Assembly (NCBI GenBank): GCA_051648105.1
Contig: JBOFEN010000101.1
Coordinates: 1 to 64,000, forward strand
Length of the DNA: 64,000 nt
Source of the DNA: UBA7332 sp051648105
GTDB taxonomy: Bacteria; Bacteroidota; Bacteroidia; Bacteroidales; UBA7332
Direction: 5' to 3'
The notes under the pieces are model-generated. The model was not told where the DNA came from. It saw nothing but the letters and a program-made list of their open reading frames with translations, and did not search any database. A program made the translations under genes and the position numbers. This document shows positions 8,662-16,378 of this stretch, in pieces. The first letter of the stretch is position 1. Each line of letters opens with the position of its first letter.

Positions 8662-11600
8662 ATGATTAATAGAAAAGAGATATATAATAAATTTCTAGAG
8701 CTAGATGCCCCATCTCAGATGTTTATTGAGACTATGGCATCTAACTTCGTACCTATGCCTCTGAATGCTGCTGTAGCAGTTGCCCGAACCATAGAGAGAG
8801 AGTACAAGTGTGGATATAATATTATGTCTGCTTGTGCACCCTTGCTTAGAGAGACAAAGTTTGGTTTCTGGGAATATCTTGAGGTTATCGACTCGCTAAA
8901 GGTGAGAATAATTCATCGATTACACACAGACGGATTATTGTATTCATACCTCAAGGAGTCACAACGCTTTGAGAGTGGTTATAGTTTTGATAACAAGTTT
9001 GTATATGGTATTCGCATCAGATCTGAGATATACTCATTTCTAGATAAGAGCACAAATGTTGAGATTGATCTAGTAGATTCAAAGCAAGGGGATTATTCTC
9101 CTTTGAATGCACTATATGAGGCTTTAATTTATGATGGCTTCAATACTCTTTCAAGGCACTTGACCTCTAACTCTGTCACGCTTATTGCCAGACATGCCGC
9201 ACACTCTATTTGCAATAACCTTGATTCTGAGATATCTATTGAAAAGATACATACTATTCTTAAGAAATCTCCTAAGTACACAAGAGATTCAGAGAAGAGC
9301 TTTGTAGAGGCAACTGCCATCATTAAGTTGCTCCAAGGTGATTATCTCGAATATGTATCAACAGTATATGGAGACAGTCTAGAGTATGTATATAGTAGAG
9401 CTATTCCCCCACTATTTGAGGGTGACGCCGAATTATCTATCAAACAGTTTGATCTTGGGCTAAAGTTACAGAAGAAAGTAACCAAAGAGCCATATCCATA
9501 CTCTACTCTCTATAGGTTTATCTATGCAATTGCATTGATTAGAGATCCAAAATCTCAGAGTAGTGGTCTTATCTCCAAGCTAGCAAAGAATAAGTTCGTT
9601 AAGGAGGAAACTATACTAAATACAATCTTTGCTGTCCAGAATGGAGAGCAAAGAGATCTAGTATCACAGGATATTGAAAGATTAACGAAGCAGAATAGCC
9701 ATTCTCCTCTTTACAACCTTCTTCTTTGGATGGCTTGTAAGATTAGCGGCATAGAGTTTACTCACCCTAGCTTCGATCTTGAGGAGTCATTAGTTAGATG
9801 TCAAGTCCTAGGATTTGATTGGCTTTTGATGGAGATATATGCACTCTTGGATGAGAGAACTAGACTTGAACCAATACAAGAGAAGCTTAAGTTTGCTCCT
9901 ATCACCGTGCGCCAACAGAGCGAGGATGAGTGGGAAAGGATTCTTAATGCAATCATAGGTCAAGGCGAAAAGAAGATTAAAGACCCAGATAGCAAGATAT
10001 ACAGGGTAGCTTATCTATATAATCACTATGAGTGTGAGCTTAGCCCAATTGTTCAGCAATCAAAGGATGGGATTACATGGACTAGAGGAAAAGCTGTATC
10101 TCTACAACGCTTTGCAACCTATCAAGCAGAGGGTATTACAGAGCAAGATAAACGAATTGCTGATTGTGTAGCTCGCGACTCATATTATCGACGAAACTAC
10201 GAGATGGACTTCAATAGAGCATTAAGAGAGTTGGTAGGTCACCCCTATGTATTCTTAGCTGAGAATCCATCCATACCTGTTGAGGTAGCTTCTATGAAGC
10301 CAGAACTAACGATATCTAACTCACCAGATGGATATAAACTTCAGACAAATGTTGAGAATGTAGTTGATCAGATTCAGGTGATACGTGAGAGTAATACTCG
10401 TGTGAGGGTGCTTAAGCTTACTAGTGAACAGCAGACCTACCTAAAGTTGCTTCAGCAGTTATCAAACCTACCTCATGAGGCAAAAGATAAACTACTTGTT
10501 CTGCTCAAGAAGCTTACAGGTATTATTACTGTCTACTCAGACCTTATTGATGAGAGCGAAAATCTCAAAACACTTGAGGGTGACAGTCGTATATTTGTAC
10601 AGCTAATCCCAATTGGAGACACTCTAAAGGCAGAACTATTCATCAAACCATTCACACAAAACCCACCATACTGTAAAGCGGGTGTTGGGGCACTTAGTGT
10701 GATAGGTGTTTCTGATGGAGAGAAAGCACAAGCCACACGTAACTTAGAGCAAGAGATCAATAACCTAGAGATTGTCAAATCAACACTTGATAGGATTGTA
10801 GAGCTAGAACAAGATGAGGATACATACTACTTTGACGATCCATATCACTCACTAGAGTTGATGGAGAGTATAGCTTCTCTCTCTGATATTGCTGTTGTAG
10901 AGTGGCCAGAGGGTGTGAAGTTCAAGATCTCAGGAGTAGCCTCTTTCAATAACCTATCGCTCTCACTCAAAGGAAAGGGTAATTGGTTTGATCTTGAGGG
11001 TGAGCTCAAAGTGGGTGAAGATACTATCTTCTCTATGCGTGATCTACTAAATAGTGTGCGCAAGAGTAAAGGCCGCTTTATAGAACTCAACAATGGAGAG
11101 TTTCTTGCATTAACAGAGCAGTTCAGACGACAACTGATGGACTTGGACTCTATAATACAAGAGAGCAAGGATGGTGGTTTCACTGCTCAAAACCTTGCAG
11201 CATCCATGATAGAGGAGCTTCAGCTAAAAGGGGTTGACATCGAGGCAGATAGAGCATTCAAAGATATGCAGCAGCGAATATCAACTATAGCTACTCAAAC
11301 CTATAAAGTGCCAAAGAATCTTCAAGCTGAACTTCGTGATTATCAAACCGAAGGTTTCAACTGGATGGCTCGTCTTAATGATTGGGGTGCTGGTGCTTGC
11401 TTAGCTGATGATATGGGTCTTGGTAAGACGGTTCAGACAATAGCAATGCTTCTACACAAATCCAAGTCAGGGCCATCACTCGTTGTTGCTCCTGCCTCAG
11501 TTCTTCCAAACTGGATTCGTGAGATCAATCGTTTTGCACCATCACTCAATGTGATAAACCTTGCACCAGTAGGGGAGCGTTCTCAACGCTTATCCTCAGC

Positions 11601-12693
11601 TAAGGAGAATGATGTATGCGTAATCACTTATGGTATATTGGTCTCTGAAGTTGAATCAATCATAGAGAAAAGCTTCTCGATGACTGTACTGGATGAGGCA
11701 CATACTATCAAAAATAAGGAGACAAAGATGTCTAAGGCTGCTATGCAGCTAAAGTCTGACTTCAGACTCCTGCTTACGGGTACACCAATTCAAAACCACC
11801 TTGGTGAGATATGGAATCTATTCAACTTTATCAACCCATCCCTACTAGGAAGCTTCGAAAGCTTCAGACAGAGATTCGTTGTCCCTATTGTTGAGTTTAA
11901 GGATCGTGAGCAGCAGAGACGTCTCAAGAGACTAATCTCCCCATTCCTTCTTCGAAGAACGAAAACAGCTGTTTTGGATGAACTTCCTCCTAAAACAGAG
12001 GTGATCAAGGAGATACAGATGAGCGAAGCTGAAATATCTGCATACGAGGTACTACGTCGTGATGCGGAGAACAGACTTCTAGAGTCTACTGATATGGGAC
12101 AGATTGTCGCACTAGCAGAGATTACTCGTCTTAGAATGGCAGCAGCCAATATCAATCTATCTAAACCAGGTTTGAACCTTGCAAGTTCAAAGATTCAAAC
12201 CTTCCTAGATATCGTTGATGACCTCAAAGAGAATAACCACCGCTCACTGGTCTTCTCGCAGTTTACCTCACATCTAGCTCTTATTAAGAAGGAGCTTGAC
12301 AAGAAGGGAATTGCCTATCTTTATCTAGATGGATCGACCTCCATAGTAGAGAGAGAGAAGTTAGTCAAGAGGTTTCAAGAGGGTGATGATCTTCTATTCC
12401 TTATCAGCTTAAAGGCAGGGGGACTAGGTCTAAACCTAACTGCTGCTGACTTTGTAATACATATGGACCCATGGTGGAATCCTGCCATTGAGGACCAAGC
12501 ATCTGATAGAGCCTATAGGATAGGTCAGAAGAGACCTGTTACTATCTATAGGTTGATTGCTAGAAACACAATTGAGGAGAAGATAATTCGTCTTCACTCT
12601 ACCAAAAAGGATCTAGCAGACTCTCTTCTTGAGGGTACTGACGTTTCTAACAGACTTACTCGTGAAGAGCTCCTTGAACTACTTCGCAATTAG
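8662..12693 (+). CDS. SNF2-family (Swi2/Snf2) DEAD/DEAH helicase-like ATPase
   Basis: A 1343-residue SF2 translocase. The C-terminal ~450 residues hold the SNF2 motor: motif I DDMGLGKT (Lys922), motif II DEAH (1011-1014), motif III LLTGTPIQN, and helicase C motifs including GGLGLNLTAADFVIHMDPWWNP and DRAYRIGQ (1282-1289, arginine finger). The first ~900 residues are unusual in length and contain no domain I can name; there is no recognisable SWIM zinc finger. Bacterial SNF2 proteins (RapA/HepA-like) remodel protein-nucleic acid complexes such as stalled RNA polymerase. The role here is inferred from family only. It follows topA on the same strand. Confidence 0.9.
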   Translation: MINRKEIYNKFLELDAPSQMFIETMASNFVPMPLNAAVAVARTIEREYKCGYNIMSACAPLLRETKFGFWEYLEVIDSLKVRIIHRLHTDGLLYSYLKESQRFESGYSFDNKFVYGIRIRSEIYSFLDKSTNVEIDLVDSKQGDYSPLNALYEALIYDGFNTLSRHLTSNSVTLIARHAAHSICNNLDSEISIEKIHTILKKSPKYTRDSEKSFVEATAIIKLLQGDYLEYVSTVYGDSLEYVYSRAIPPLFEGDAELSIKQFDLGLKLQKKVTKEPYPYSTLYRFIYAIALIRDPKSQSSGLISKLAKNKFVKEETILNTIFAVQNGEQRDLVSQDIERLTKQNSHSPLYNLLLWMACKISGIEFTHPSFDLEESLVRCQVLGFDWLLMEIYALLDERTRLEPIQEKLKFAPITVRQQSEDEWERILNAIIGQGEKKIKDPDSKIYRVAYLYNHYECELSPIVQQSKDGITWTRGKAVSLQRFATYQAEGITEQDKRIADCVARDSYYRRNYEMDFNRALRELVGHPYVFLAENPSIPVEVASMKPELTISNSPDGYKLQTNVENVVDQIQVIRESNTRVRVLKLTSEQQTYLKLLQQLSNLPHEAKDKLLVLLKKLTGIITVYSDLIDESENLKTLEGDSRIFVQLIPIGDTLKAELFIKPFTQNPPYCKAGVGALSVIGVSDGEKAQATRNLEQEINNLEIVKSTLDRIVELEQDEDTYYFDDPYHSLELMESIASLSDIAVVEWPEGVKFKISGVASFNNLSLSLKGKGNWFDLEGELKVGEDTIFSMRDLLNSVRKSKGRFIELNNGEFLALTEQFRRQLMDLDSIIQESKDGGFTAQNLAASMIEELQLKGVDIEADRAFKDMQQRISTIATQTYKVPKNLQAELRDYQTEGFNWMARLNDWGAGACLADDMGLGKTVQTIAMLLHKSKSGPSLVVAPASVLPNWIREINRFAPSLNVINLAPVGERSQRLSSAKENDVCVITYGILVSEVESIIEKSFSMTVLDEAHTIKNKETKMSKAAMQLKSDFRLLLTGTPIQNHLGEIWNLFNFINPSLLGSFESFRQRFVVPIVEFKDREQQRRLKRLISPFLLRRTKTAVLDELPPKTEVIKEIQMSEAEISAYEVLRRDAENRLLESTDMGQIVALAEITRLRMAAANINLSKPGLNLASSKIQTFLDIVDDLKENNHRSLVFSQFTSHLALIKKELDKKGIAYLYLDGSTSIVEREKLVKRFQEGDDLLFLISLKAGGLGLNLTAADFVIHMDPWWNPAIEDQASDRAYRIGQKRPVTIYRLIARNTIEEKIIRLHSTKKDLADSLLEGTDVSNRLTREELLELLRN

Positions 12694-12711
12694 TCTATGT
12701 AAACTATATTG

Positions 12712-12754
12712 AAAAAGTCCCGAATCGCCAGTAATGGCAATTAGGGACTTTTTA
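12712..12754 (+). terminator. Intrinsic terminator after the SNF2 gene
   Basis: Inverted repeat AAAAAGTCCC / GGGACTTTTT enclosing a smaller nested stem (GCCA/TGGC), 19 bases after the stop codon and ending in T-rich sequence. Confidence 0.85.
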
Positions 12755-12850
12755 GTTTTGTATAATACCCTAGGATTAACTTTTTCACCTGCCAATAGTG
12801 TGATTAAGATTCTTGTTTGAGTCATCCCCAGTTAACAAACATCTCTATTT

Positions 12851-13196
12851 AACAAATCACTATTAATGAAATGGCAAAATCTCCTCACAGAGTGTTAGTT
12901 TTGATGATTTCTATCTACACTATCTACACCGCAGGTGGTTATCAGTTTGTTACGGGTGTAGATAGCGATGTAGATAGGGTGTAGATAGGTTTCTATTTAC
13001 ACCAATCTGTTTTATCTTAAAATAGAGTCCGATATTATCAATTATAGCTATATACATAAGCTTTCATCAAACTTTATCACTATATCTGTAAACAATAGAT
13101 ATAGCAACTGTTAATCTGAAGCGATGTAGATAGAAAAAACGAATATTTTTCTCACAGAGTTTGAAATTTGGGGGTGGTGAATGGATTTTACAAAAT
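12851..13196 (+). repeat. Module A of repeat copy 1: word CTATCTACAC / GTGTAGATAG
   Basis: Module of about 346 bp bounded by direct repeats CTCACAGAGT at 12884-12893 and 13151-13160. The 10-base word occurs seven times: left-facing at 12911 and 12920, right-facing at 12956, 12968 and 12979 (the second with A as first base), left-facing at 12993 (one change), and right-facing at 13124. Opposite-facing words can base-pair. Between the last two words lie about 120 bases of AT-rich sequence with no word. Confidence 0.85.
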
Positions 13197-13572
13197 GGGG
13201 AAGAAACTTGTAGGTTAGCAAAAAAAAGATCTGTGTAATCTGCGAGATCAGCGTGAATAATTCCCCTCAATTATGAATTATACATTCAGCATTATCAATT
13301 AAAAAGATGGCGCAGTGGTAACGAAGCTCTTATTCGATAGATCCGTGGACAAAAACTCAAAGACTTTAGGGGGTAAACCCTTTGACTTTGCACCCAAAAC
13401 TCTTTGACTTTCTACCCCTAACTCACTGCAAAATTAGGCAGTGCCTAATTCATAGTTAGGCAGTGGTAGACATAAGATTAGGCAGTGCCTAACTATCCAA
13501 AAGCCTTAGGGTAAATTGATCAATACATTATACTAACCACCATCTATTGGTATGCTGTTAAATCAATCCATT
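13197..13572. repeat. Linker of repeat copy 1, with TTAGGCA-type palindromes and short tandem words
   Basis: Begins with a GATCTGTGTAATCTGCGAGA type string (13228-13247) of a kind seen in intergenic DNA of many bacteria. It continues with tandem tracts built on CTTTGACTTT plus ACCC (13379-13417) and with near-palindromes TTAGGCAGTGCCTAA at about 13434-13448 and 13477-13491 plus one half-copy. The copy-2 linker at 54741-55084 aligns in inverse orientation, but several of the short words differ. Confidence 0.75.
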
Positions 13573-13921
13573 GATTTAACAAATCACTATTAATGAAACA
13601 GCAAAATCCCCTCACAGAGTCTTAGTTTTGACCTTTTCTATCGCCACATCGCCACACCCAATAATAGTCAGGGGATTAAGTGTGGCGATAGGCCGTGGTG
13701 ATAGGTGGTGATAGAATCCTATCGCCACAATTACTATTATCATAATATAGGCACTATTATTAAGAGATGAAGTTCATTTTAGAGTGATCTGTTTATTATT
13801 TCTGCACTCAGAAGTAAAATAGAATAAGTTAACTTGTTAATTTATTAATGTGGTGATAGAAAAAACAGATTTTTTTCTCACAGAGTTTGAAATTTACCCC
13901 CTGCTATTGGATTTTACAAAA
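13573..13921 (+). repeat. Module B of repeat copy 1: word CTATCGCCAC / GTGGCGATAG
   Basis: Same frame as module A: direct repeats CTCACAGAGT at 13611-13620 and 13877-13886 (266 bases apart, against 267 in module A). Words face left at 13638 and 13648, right at 13682, 13695 and 13706 (the last two GTGGTGATAG), left at 13719 and right at 13850. The order L L R R R L R equals that of module A, but the TA in the middle of the word is replaced by GC (or GT). Confidence 0.85.
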
Positions 13922-13924
13922 AAG

Positions 13925-13956
13925 AAAGGTTAGCTAGTTGTTACTAGCTAACCTTT
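13925..13956 (-). terminator. Intrinsic terminator of the hydrogenase gene
   Basis: Perfect 14-bp stem AAAGGTTAGCTAGT / ACTAGCTAACCTTT with a 4-base loop. Read leftward it is followed by CTTTTTT. It lies 54 bases past the hydrogenase stop and touches repeat copy 1. Confidence 0.85.
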
Positions 13957-14010
13957 GAAAGAGTTGTATAGATTCACTTTTACTTAGTGAATAGCAATAT
14001 TATATTCGTT

Positions 14011-15966
14011 CTACTTCTTGAACTTAATCTTTGGGTAGTACTTTGTATGAATAAGCTCATGAGCTTTTCGGCTTCCTGGATAGTCAAGATACTTCTCGTA
14101 AACAGCCAAGATATGAGGGTTTTCGTGTGATCTACGTATAGCCATAGAGTTGTCAATACTGTTTAGTCCCTCAGCACGCTTCTCTAGAGCCTCCTGTTTC
14201 TTTTGAGCTTTAGGCTGTCCACCACCTCCGATGCATCCCCCTTTGCAAGCCATGATTTCGATGGCATGAAAGAACTCTTCACCGCTTCTTATCTTCTCTA
14301 GCATTCGACCAGCTTCGTTCAATCCGTGGGCAATACCGATGCGAAGAGTTAGATCTCCACAAGGAACCTCACATACTCTGAATCCATCCCATCCGCGAAG
14401 TTGTTCGAAGACAATAGAGTCAAGTCTACTATTGGTCATCTGCTCAATAGTTGTTCTAACGGCTGCTTCAATAACACCACCAGTACGTCCGAAGATCACA
14501 CCAGCACCAGAGTATTCACCAAATGGATTGTCAAACTCCTCCTCATTGACAGTGGCTAGATCAATGCCTGACTCCTTAAGGATTTTAATTAGCTCACGGG
14601 TTGTTATTACATAGTCTGTGTCGAAGTTATCTCCACGAGAGAATTCCACCCTTGCAGCTTCATATTTCTTGGCGATACAAGGCATGATAGCTACACTGGT
14701 TATGTTTTGTCTTCTTATGCCCTTCTCTTTGCCCCAGATATCCTTGGCAATAGTAGAGAAAATCTGCATAGGTGACTTAACTGTCGATGGAGCATGAAGA
14801 AGCTCTGGGAAGTTTTGCTCAATATATTTAACCCACGCAGGACAACATGAGGTCAAAATTGGAAGAGGTACATCCTCATCACCCTTCATATATGACTCTA
14901 GGCGAGTTCTAAACTCTTTAGCCTCTTCCATAATTGTTAAGTCGGCCGCCCAAGAGGTATCAAAGACATAGTCTACACCAATCATACGAAGTGCAGCAGC
15001 TAGTCTCTTCTCAACGTTGGTGCCGGGCTCGAAACCGAAGGCTTCACCTATGGTAACCCTGATGGCAGGCGCTATCTGAACGATAACCATCTTTTTGGGA
15101 GTTGCAAGGTCCCTTAGGAACTTTACTGTATTGTCACCTGCGACAATAGCATTTACAGGACAGGCTTGAATACACTGTCCGCAGTGTGTACATATCTTTG
15201 TGTTAATATAGTGTCGCTGTTTCTTCTCACCAGCAATACAATCAACAGGGCAAACTCTTTTGCAGGCACCACATCCTATACACTTCTCAGTGACGTGTAG
15301 CTTTACAAGGTGAGGACACTGCTGTGCGGCACATAGGTTCTCGTCTATATGCTCCACAAGTTCATCGTAGAAGCTCTCAAGAATCTCAAGTATCATATTG
15401 TGATCCTGATGAAGCTTGATTTTTACTTGTTCACTCAGGTATCTAAGTAGATATAGATCTCGGCTTGTTGATTTACCTTTGGCTATGCGGTCAAAGTTTC
15501 TCCATATACGGTCAATCTCTGCCTCAACTTCTCTATATTCAGTTAGGGATCCCTCTTCCATCTTACCTTTGACAAACTCAATATAGAATTTTGCATACTG
15601 AACAATACAATCCTCATCAGAGAGAATGATCATAGTTCTACTTTGATTCTCTGCAAAGTGGGTGAAGTCAACAGCTATATCGCAGTGGCTCGGAGTAACG
15701 AATCCACCAAATGGGAGTCCAAAATGAACAGCCTTTAGATGACGACCATTCATTATACCCCCAGCAATAGCTATTAGTTCACTATATGTGGCACCCTCAG
15801 GGATATCATATATACCTGGATTGTTAATTCTACCAGCGATAGCAACCTTTCTGCTACTATCACCAATTAGTTCGCGAAGCTCATGCTCTCCGAAGATGGA
15901 GAACATAGAACCCAATGAGCTCTGAACGATTACCTGCTTTTTGTTTTCTATATTGTTTACCAACAT
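14011..15966 (-). CDS. [FeFe] hydrogenase fused to an SLBB/NuoF-C-like domain
   Basis: Proton/H2 enzyme, 651 residues. Order: an SLBB domain (about 40-95, VAIAGRINNPGIYDIPEGAT, as in NuoF/HndC); a region like the NuoF C-terminal helical domain (about 115-205) that has lost the ESCGxCxPC cysteines; two [4Fe-4S] ferredoxin motifs (Cys229/232/235/239 and Cys259/262/265/269); then the H-cluster domain with TSCCPAW (372-378), MPCIAKKYE (428-436) and ACKGGCIGGGGQP (573-585). The C-terminus has the small-subunit-like AHELIHTKYYP. It looks like the C-terminal part of HndC joined to HndD, without the FMN/NAD domain, so the electron donor is probably ferredoxin or a separate flavoprotein. No hydEFG maturation genes are in the window. 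Confidence 0.92.
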   Translation of the reverse strand: MLVNNIENKKQVIVQSSLGSMFSIFGEHELRELIGDSSRKVAIAGRINNPGIYDIPEGATYSELIAIAGGIMNGRHLKAVHFGLPFGGFVTPSHCDIAVDFTHFAENQSRTMIILSDEDCIVQYAKFYIEFVKGKMEEGSLTEYREVEAEIDRIWRNFDRIAKGKSTSRDLYLLRYLSEQVKIKLHQDHNMILEILESFYDELVEHIDENLCAAQQCPHLVKLHVTEKCIGCGACKRVCPVDCIAGEKKQRHYINTKICTHCGQCIQACPVNAIVAGDNTVKFLRDLATPKKMVIVQIAPAIRVTIGEAFGFEPGTNVEKRLAAALRMIGVDYVFDTSWAADLTIMEEAKEFRTRLESYMKGDEDVPLPILTSCCPAWVKYIEQNFPELLHAPSTVKSPMQIFSTIAKDIWGKEKGIRRQNITSVAIMPCIAKKYEAARVEFSRGDNFDTDYVITTRELIKILKESGIDLATVNEEEFDNPFGEYSGAGVIFGRTGGVIEAAVRTTIEQMTNSRLDSIVFEQLRGWDGFRVCEVPCGDLTLRIGIAHGLNEAGRMLEKIRSGEEFFHAIEIMACKGGCIGGGGQPKAQKKQEALEKRAEGLNSIDNSMAIRRSHENPHILAVYEKYLDYPGSRKAHELIHTKYYPKIKFKK

Positions 15967-15991
15967 ACGCCTTTGTGGTTAAATTACGATA

Positions 15992-15999
15992 CAAATATA
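15992..15999 (-). promoter_or_regulatory. -7 box (TATATTTG) of the hydrogenase gene
   Basis: Perfect TAnnTTTG on the minus strand, 25 bases before the ATG. A TTTG lies 17 bases further upstream (16017-16020) and could be the -33 element, slightly closer than usual. Confidence 0.55.
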
Positions 16000-16093
16000 G
16001 TATTAAGTTTAAGCTACAAAGAGTATCTGAAGAATTGTTTTTTAGCTCAATTACCGTTATCGAAAACAACCTTTACTGTGTCATATATTTTGA

Positions 16094-16101
16094 TATCTTT
16101 G
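16094..16101 (+). promoter_or_regulatory. -7 box (TATCTTTG) of the small basic gene
   Basis: Perfect TAnnTTTG, 32 bases before the ATG at 16134. Its presence supports the small frame being a real gene. Confidence 0.5.
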
Positions 16102-16133
16102 CATAGCAAATAAACTAATAAGAAACCACCCCT

Positions 16134-16316
16134 ATGGCAACAATGCAGGAGATACGAGAGGCTAACAAACGCGGCAGAACGTTTGAGGATGCACGAAAAG
16201 ATGAGAAGCTACTTCGTGCAGCAAGAGATTATCAACCATCAACGACTAATCCAAAGTCTCGCGAGTTCAGAAGCAATCGCAAGAAGAGCGTAAATGGTAA
16301 GTCTAGTAAGTATTGA
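16134..16316 (+). CDS. Small basic protein, 60 aa, unknown
   Basis: Starts MATMQEIREANKRGRTFEDA and is rich in Arg/Lys/Glu, with a C-terminal basic tail (SNRKKSVNGKSSKY). There is no signal peptide or membrane segment; it is predicted cytoplasmic and largely helical or disordered. I do not recognise the family. Evidence for expression is context: a perfect -7 box 32 bases upstream and a strong shared terminator 11 bases after the stop. It sits between the divergent hydrogenase promoter and the convergent groEL. The positive charge would fit RNA or ribosome binding, which is only a guess. Confidence 0.55.
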   Translation: MATMQEIREANKRGRTFEDARKDEKLLRAARDYQPSTTNPKSREFRSNRKKSVNGKSSKY

Positions 16317-16327
16317 ATATATAAAGA

Positions 16328-16360
16328 AAGCCTCCACTTCAAAAAATGAAGTGGAGGCTT
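16328..16360. terminator. Bidirectional terminator between the small gene and groEL
   Basis: Perfect 13-bp stem AAGCCTCCACTTC / GAAGTGGAGGCTT with a 7-base loop. T follows on the plus strand and on the minus strand (CTTTCTTTAT), so it can serve both converging genes. Confidence 0.9.
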
Positions 16361-16378
16361 TTATCTATTTGGAGAGGA

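Larger units (their letters stand above)
12849..13921 (+). repeat. Long composite repeat, copy 1 (module A, linker, module B)
   Basis: About 1.07 kb of non-coding DNA that matches, in the opposite orientation, the stretch 54392-55436. Order here is module A (word GTGTAGATAG), a linker, and module B (word GTGGCGATAG). Both modules open with AACAAATCACTATTAATGAAA-like sequence (first 20 bases AACAAATCACTATTAATGAA) and close with GGATTTTACAAAA. The right end stops 4 bases before the hydrogenase terminator, and the left end begins about 95 bases after the SNF2 terminator. No credible gene is present; a short reading frame is shared by the two copies but is only repeat sequence. Confidence 0.9.

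Noticed and set aside
12911..13133. Word repeats considered as a CRISPR array
   Set aside because: The repeated unit is only 10 bases, occurs in both orientations with irregular spacing, and there are no cas genes in the window.
13067..13270. Short reading frame (minus strand) starting MRGIIHADLADYTDLF
   Set aside because: It lies wholly inside repeat copy 1, and a look-alike frame at 55013-55216 lies in copy 2. The similarity comes from the DNA repeat; the frames diverge after a few residues and lack a promoter.
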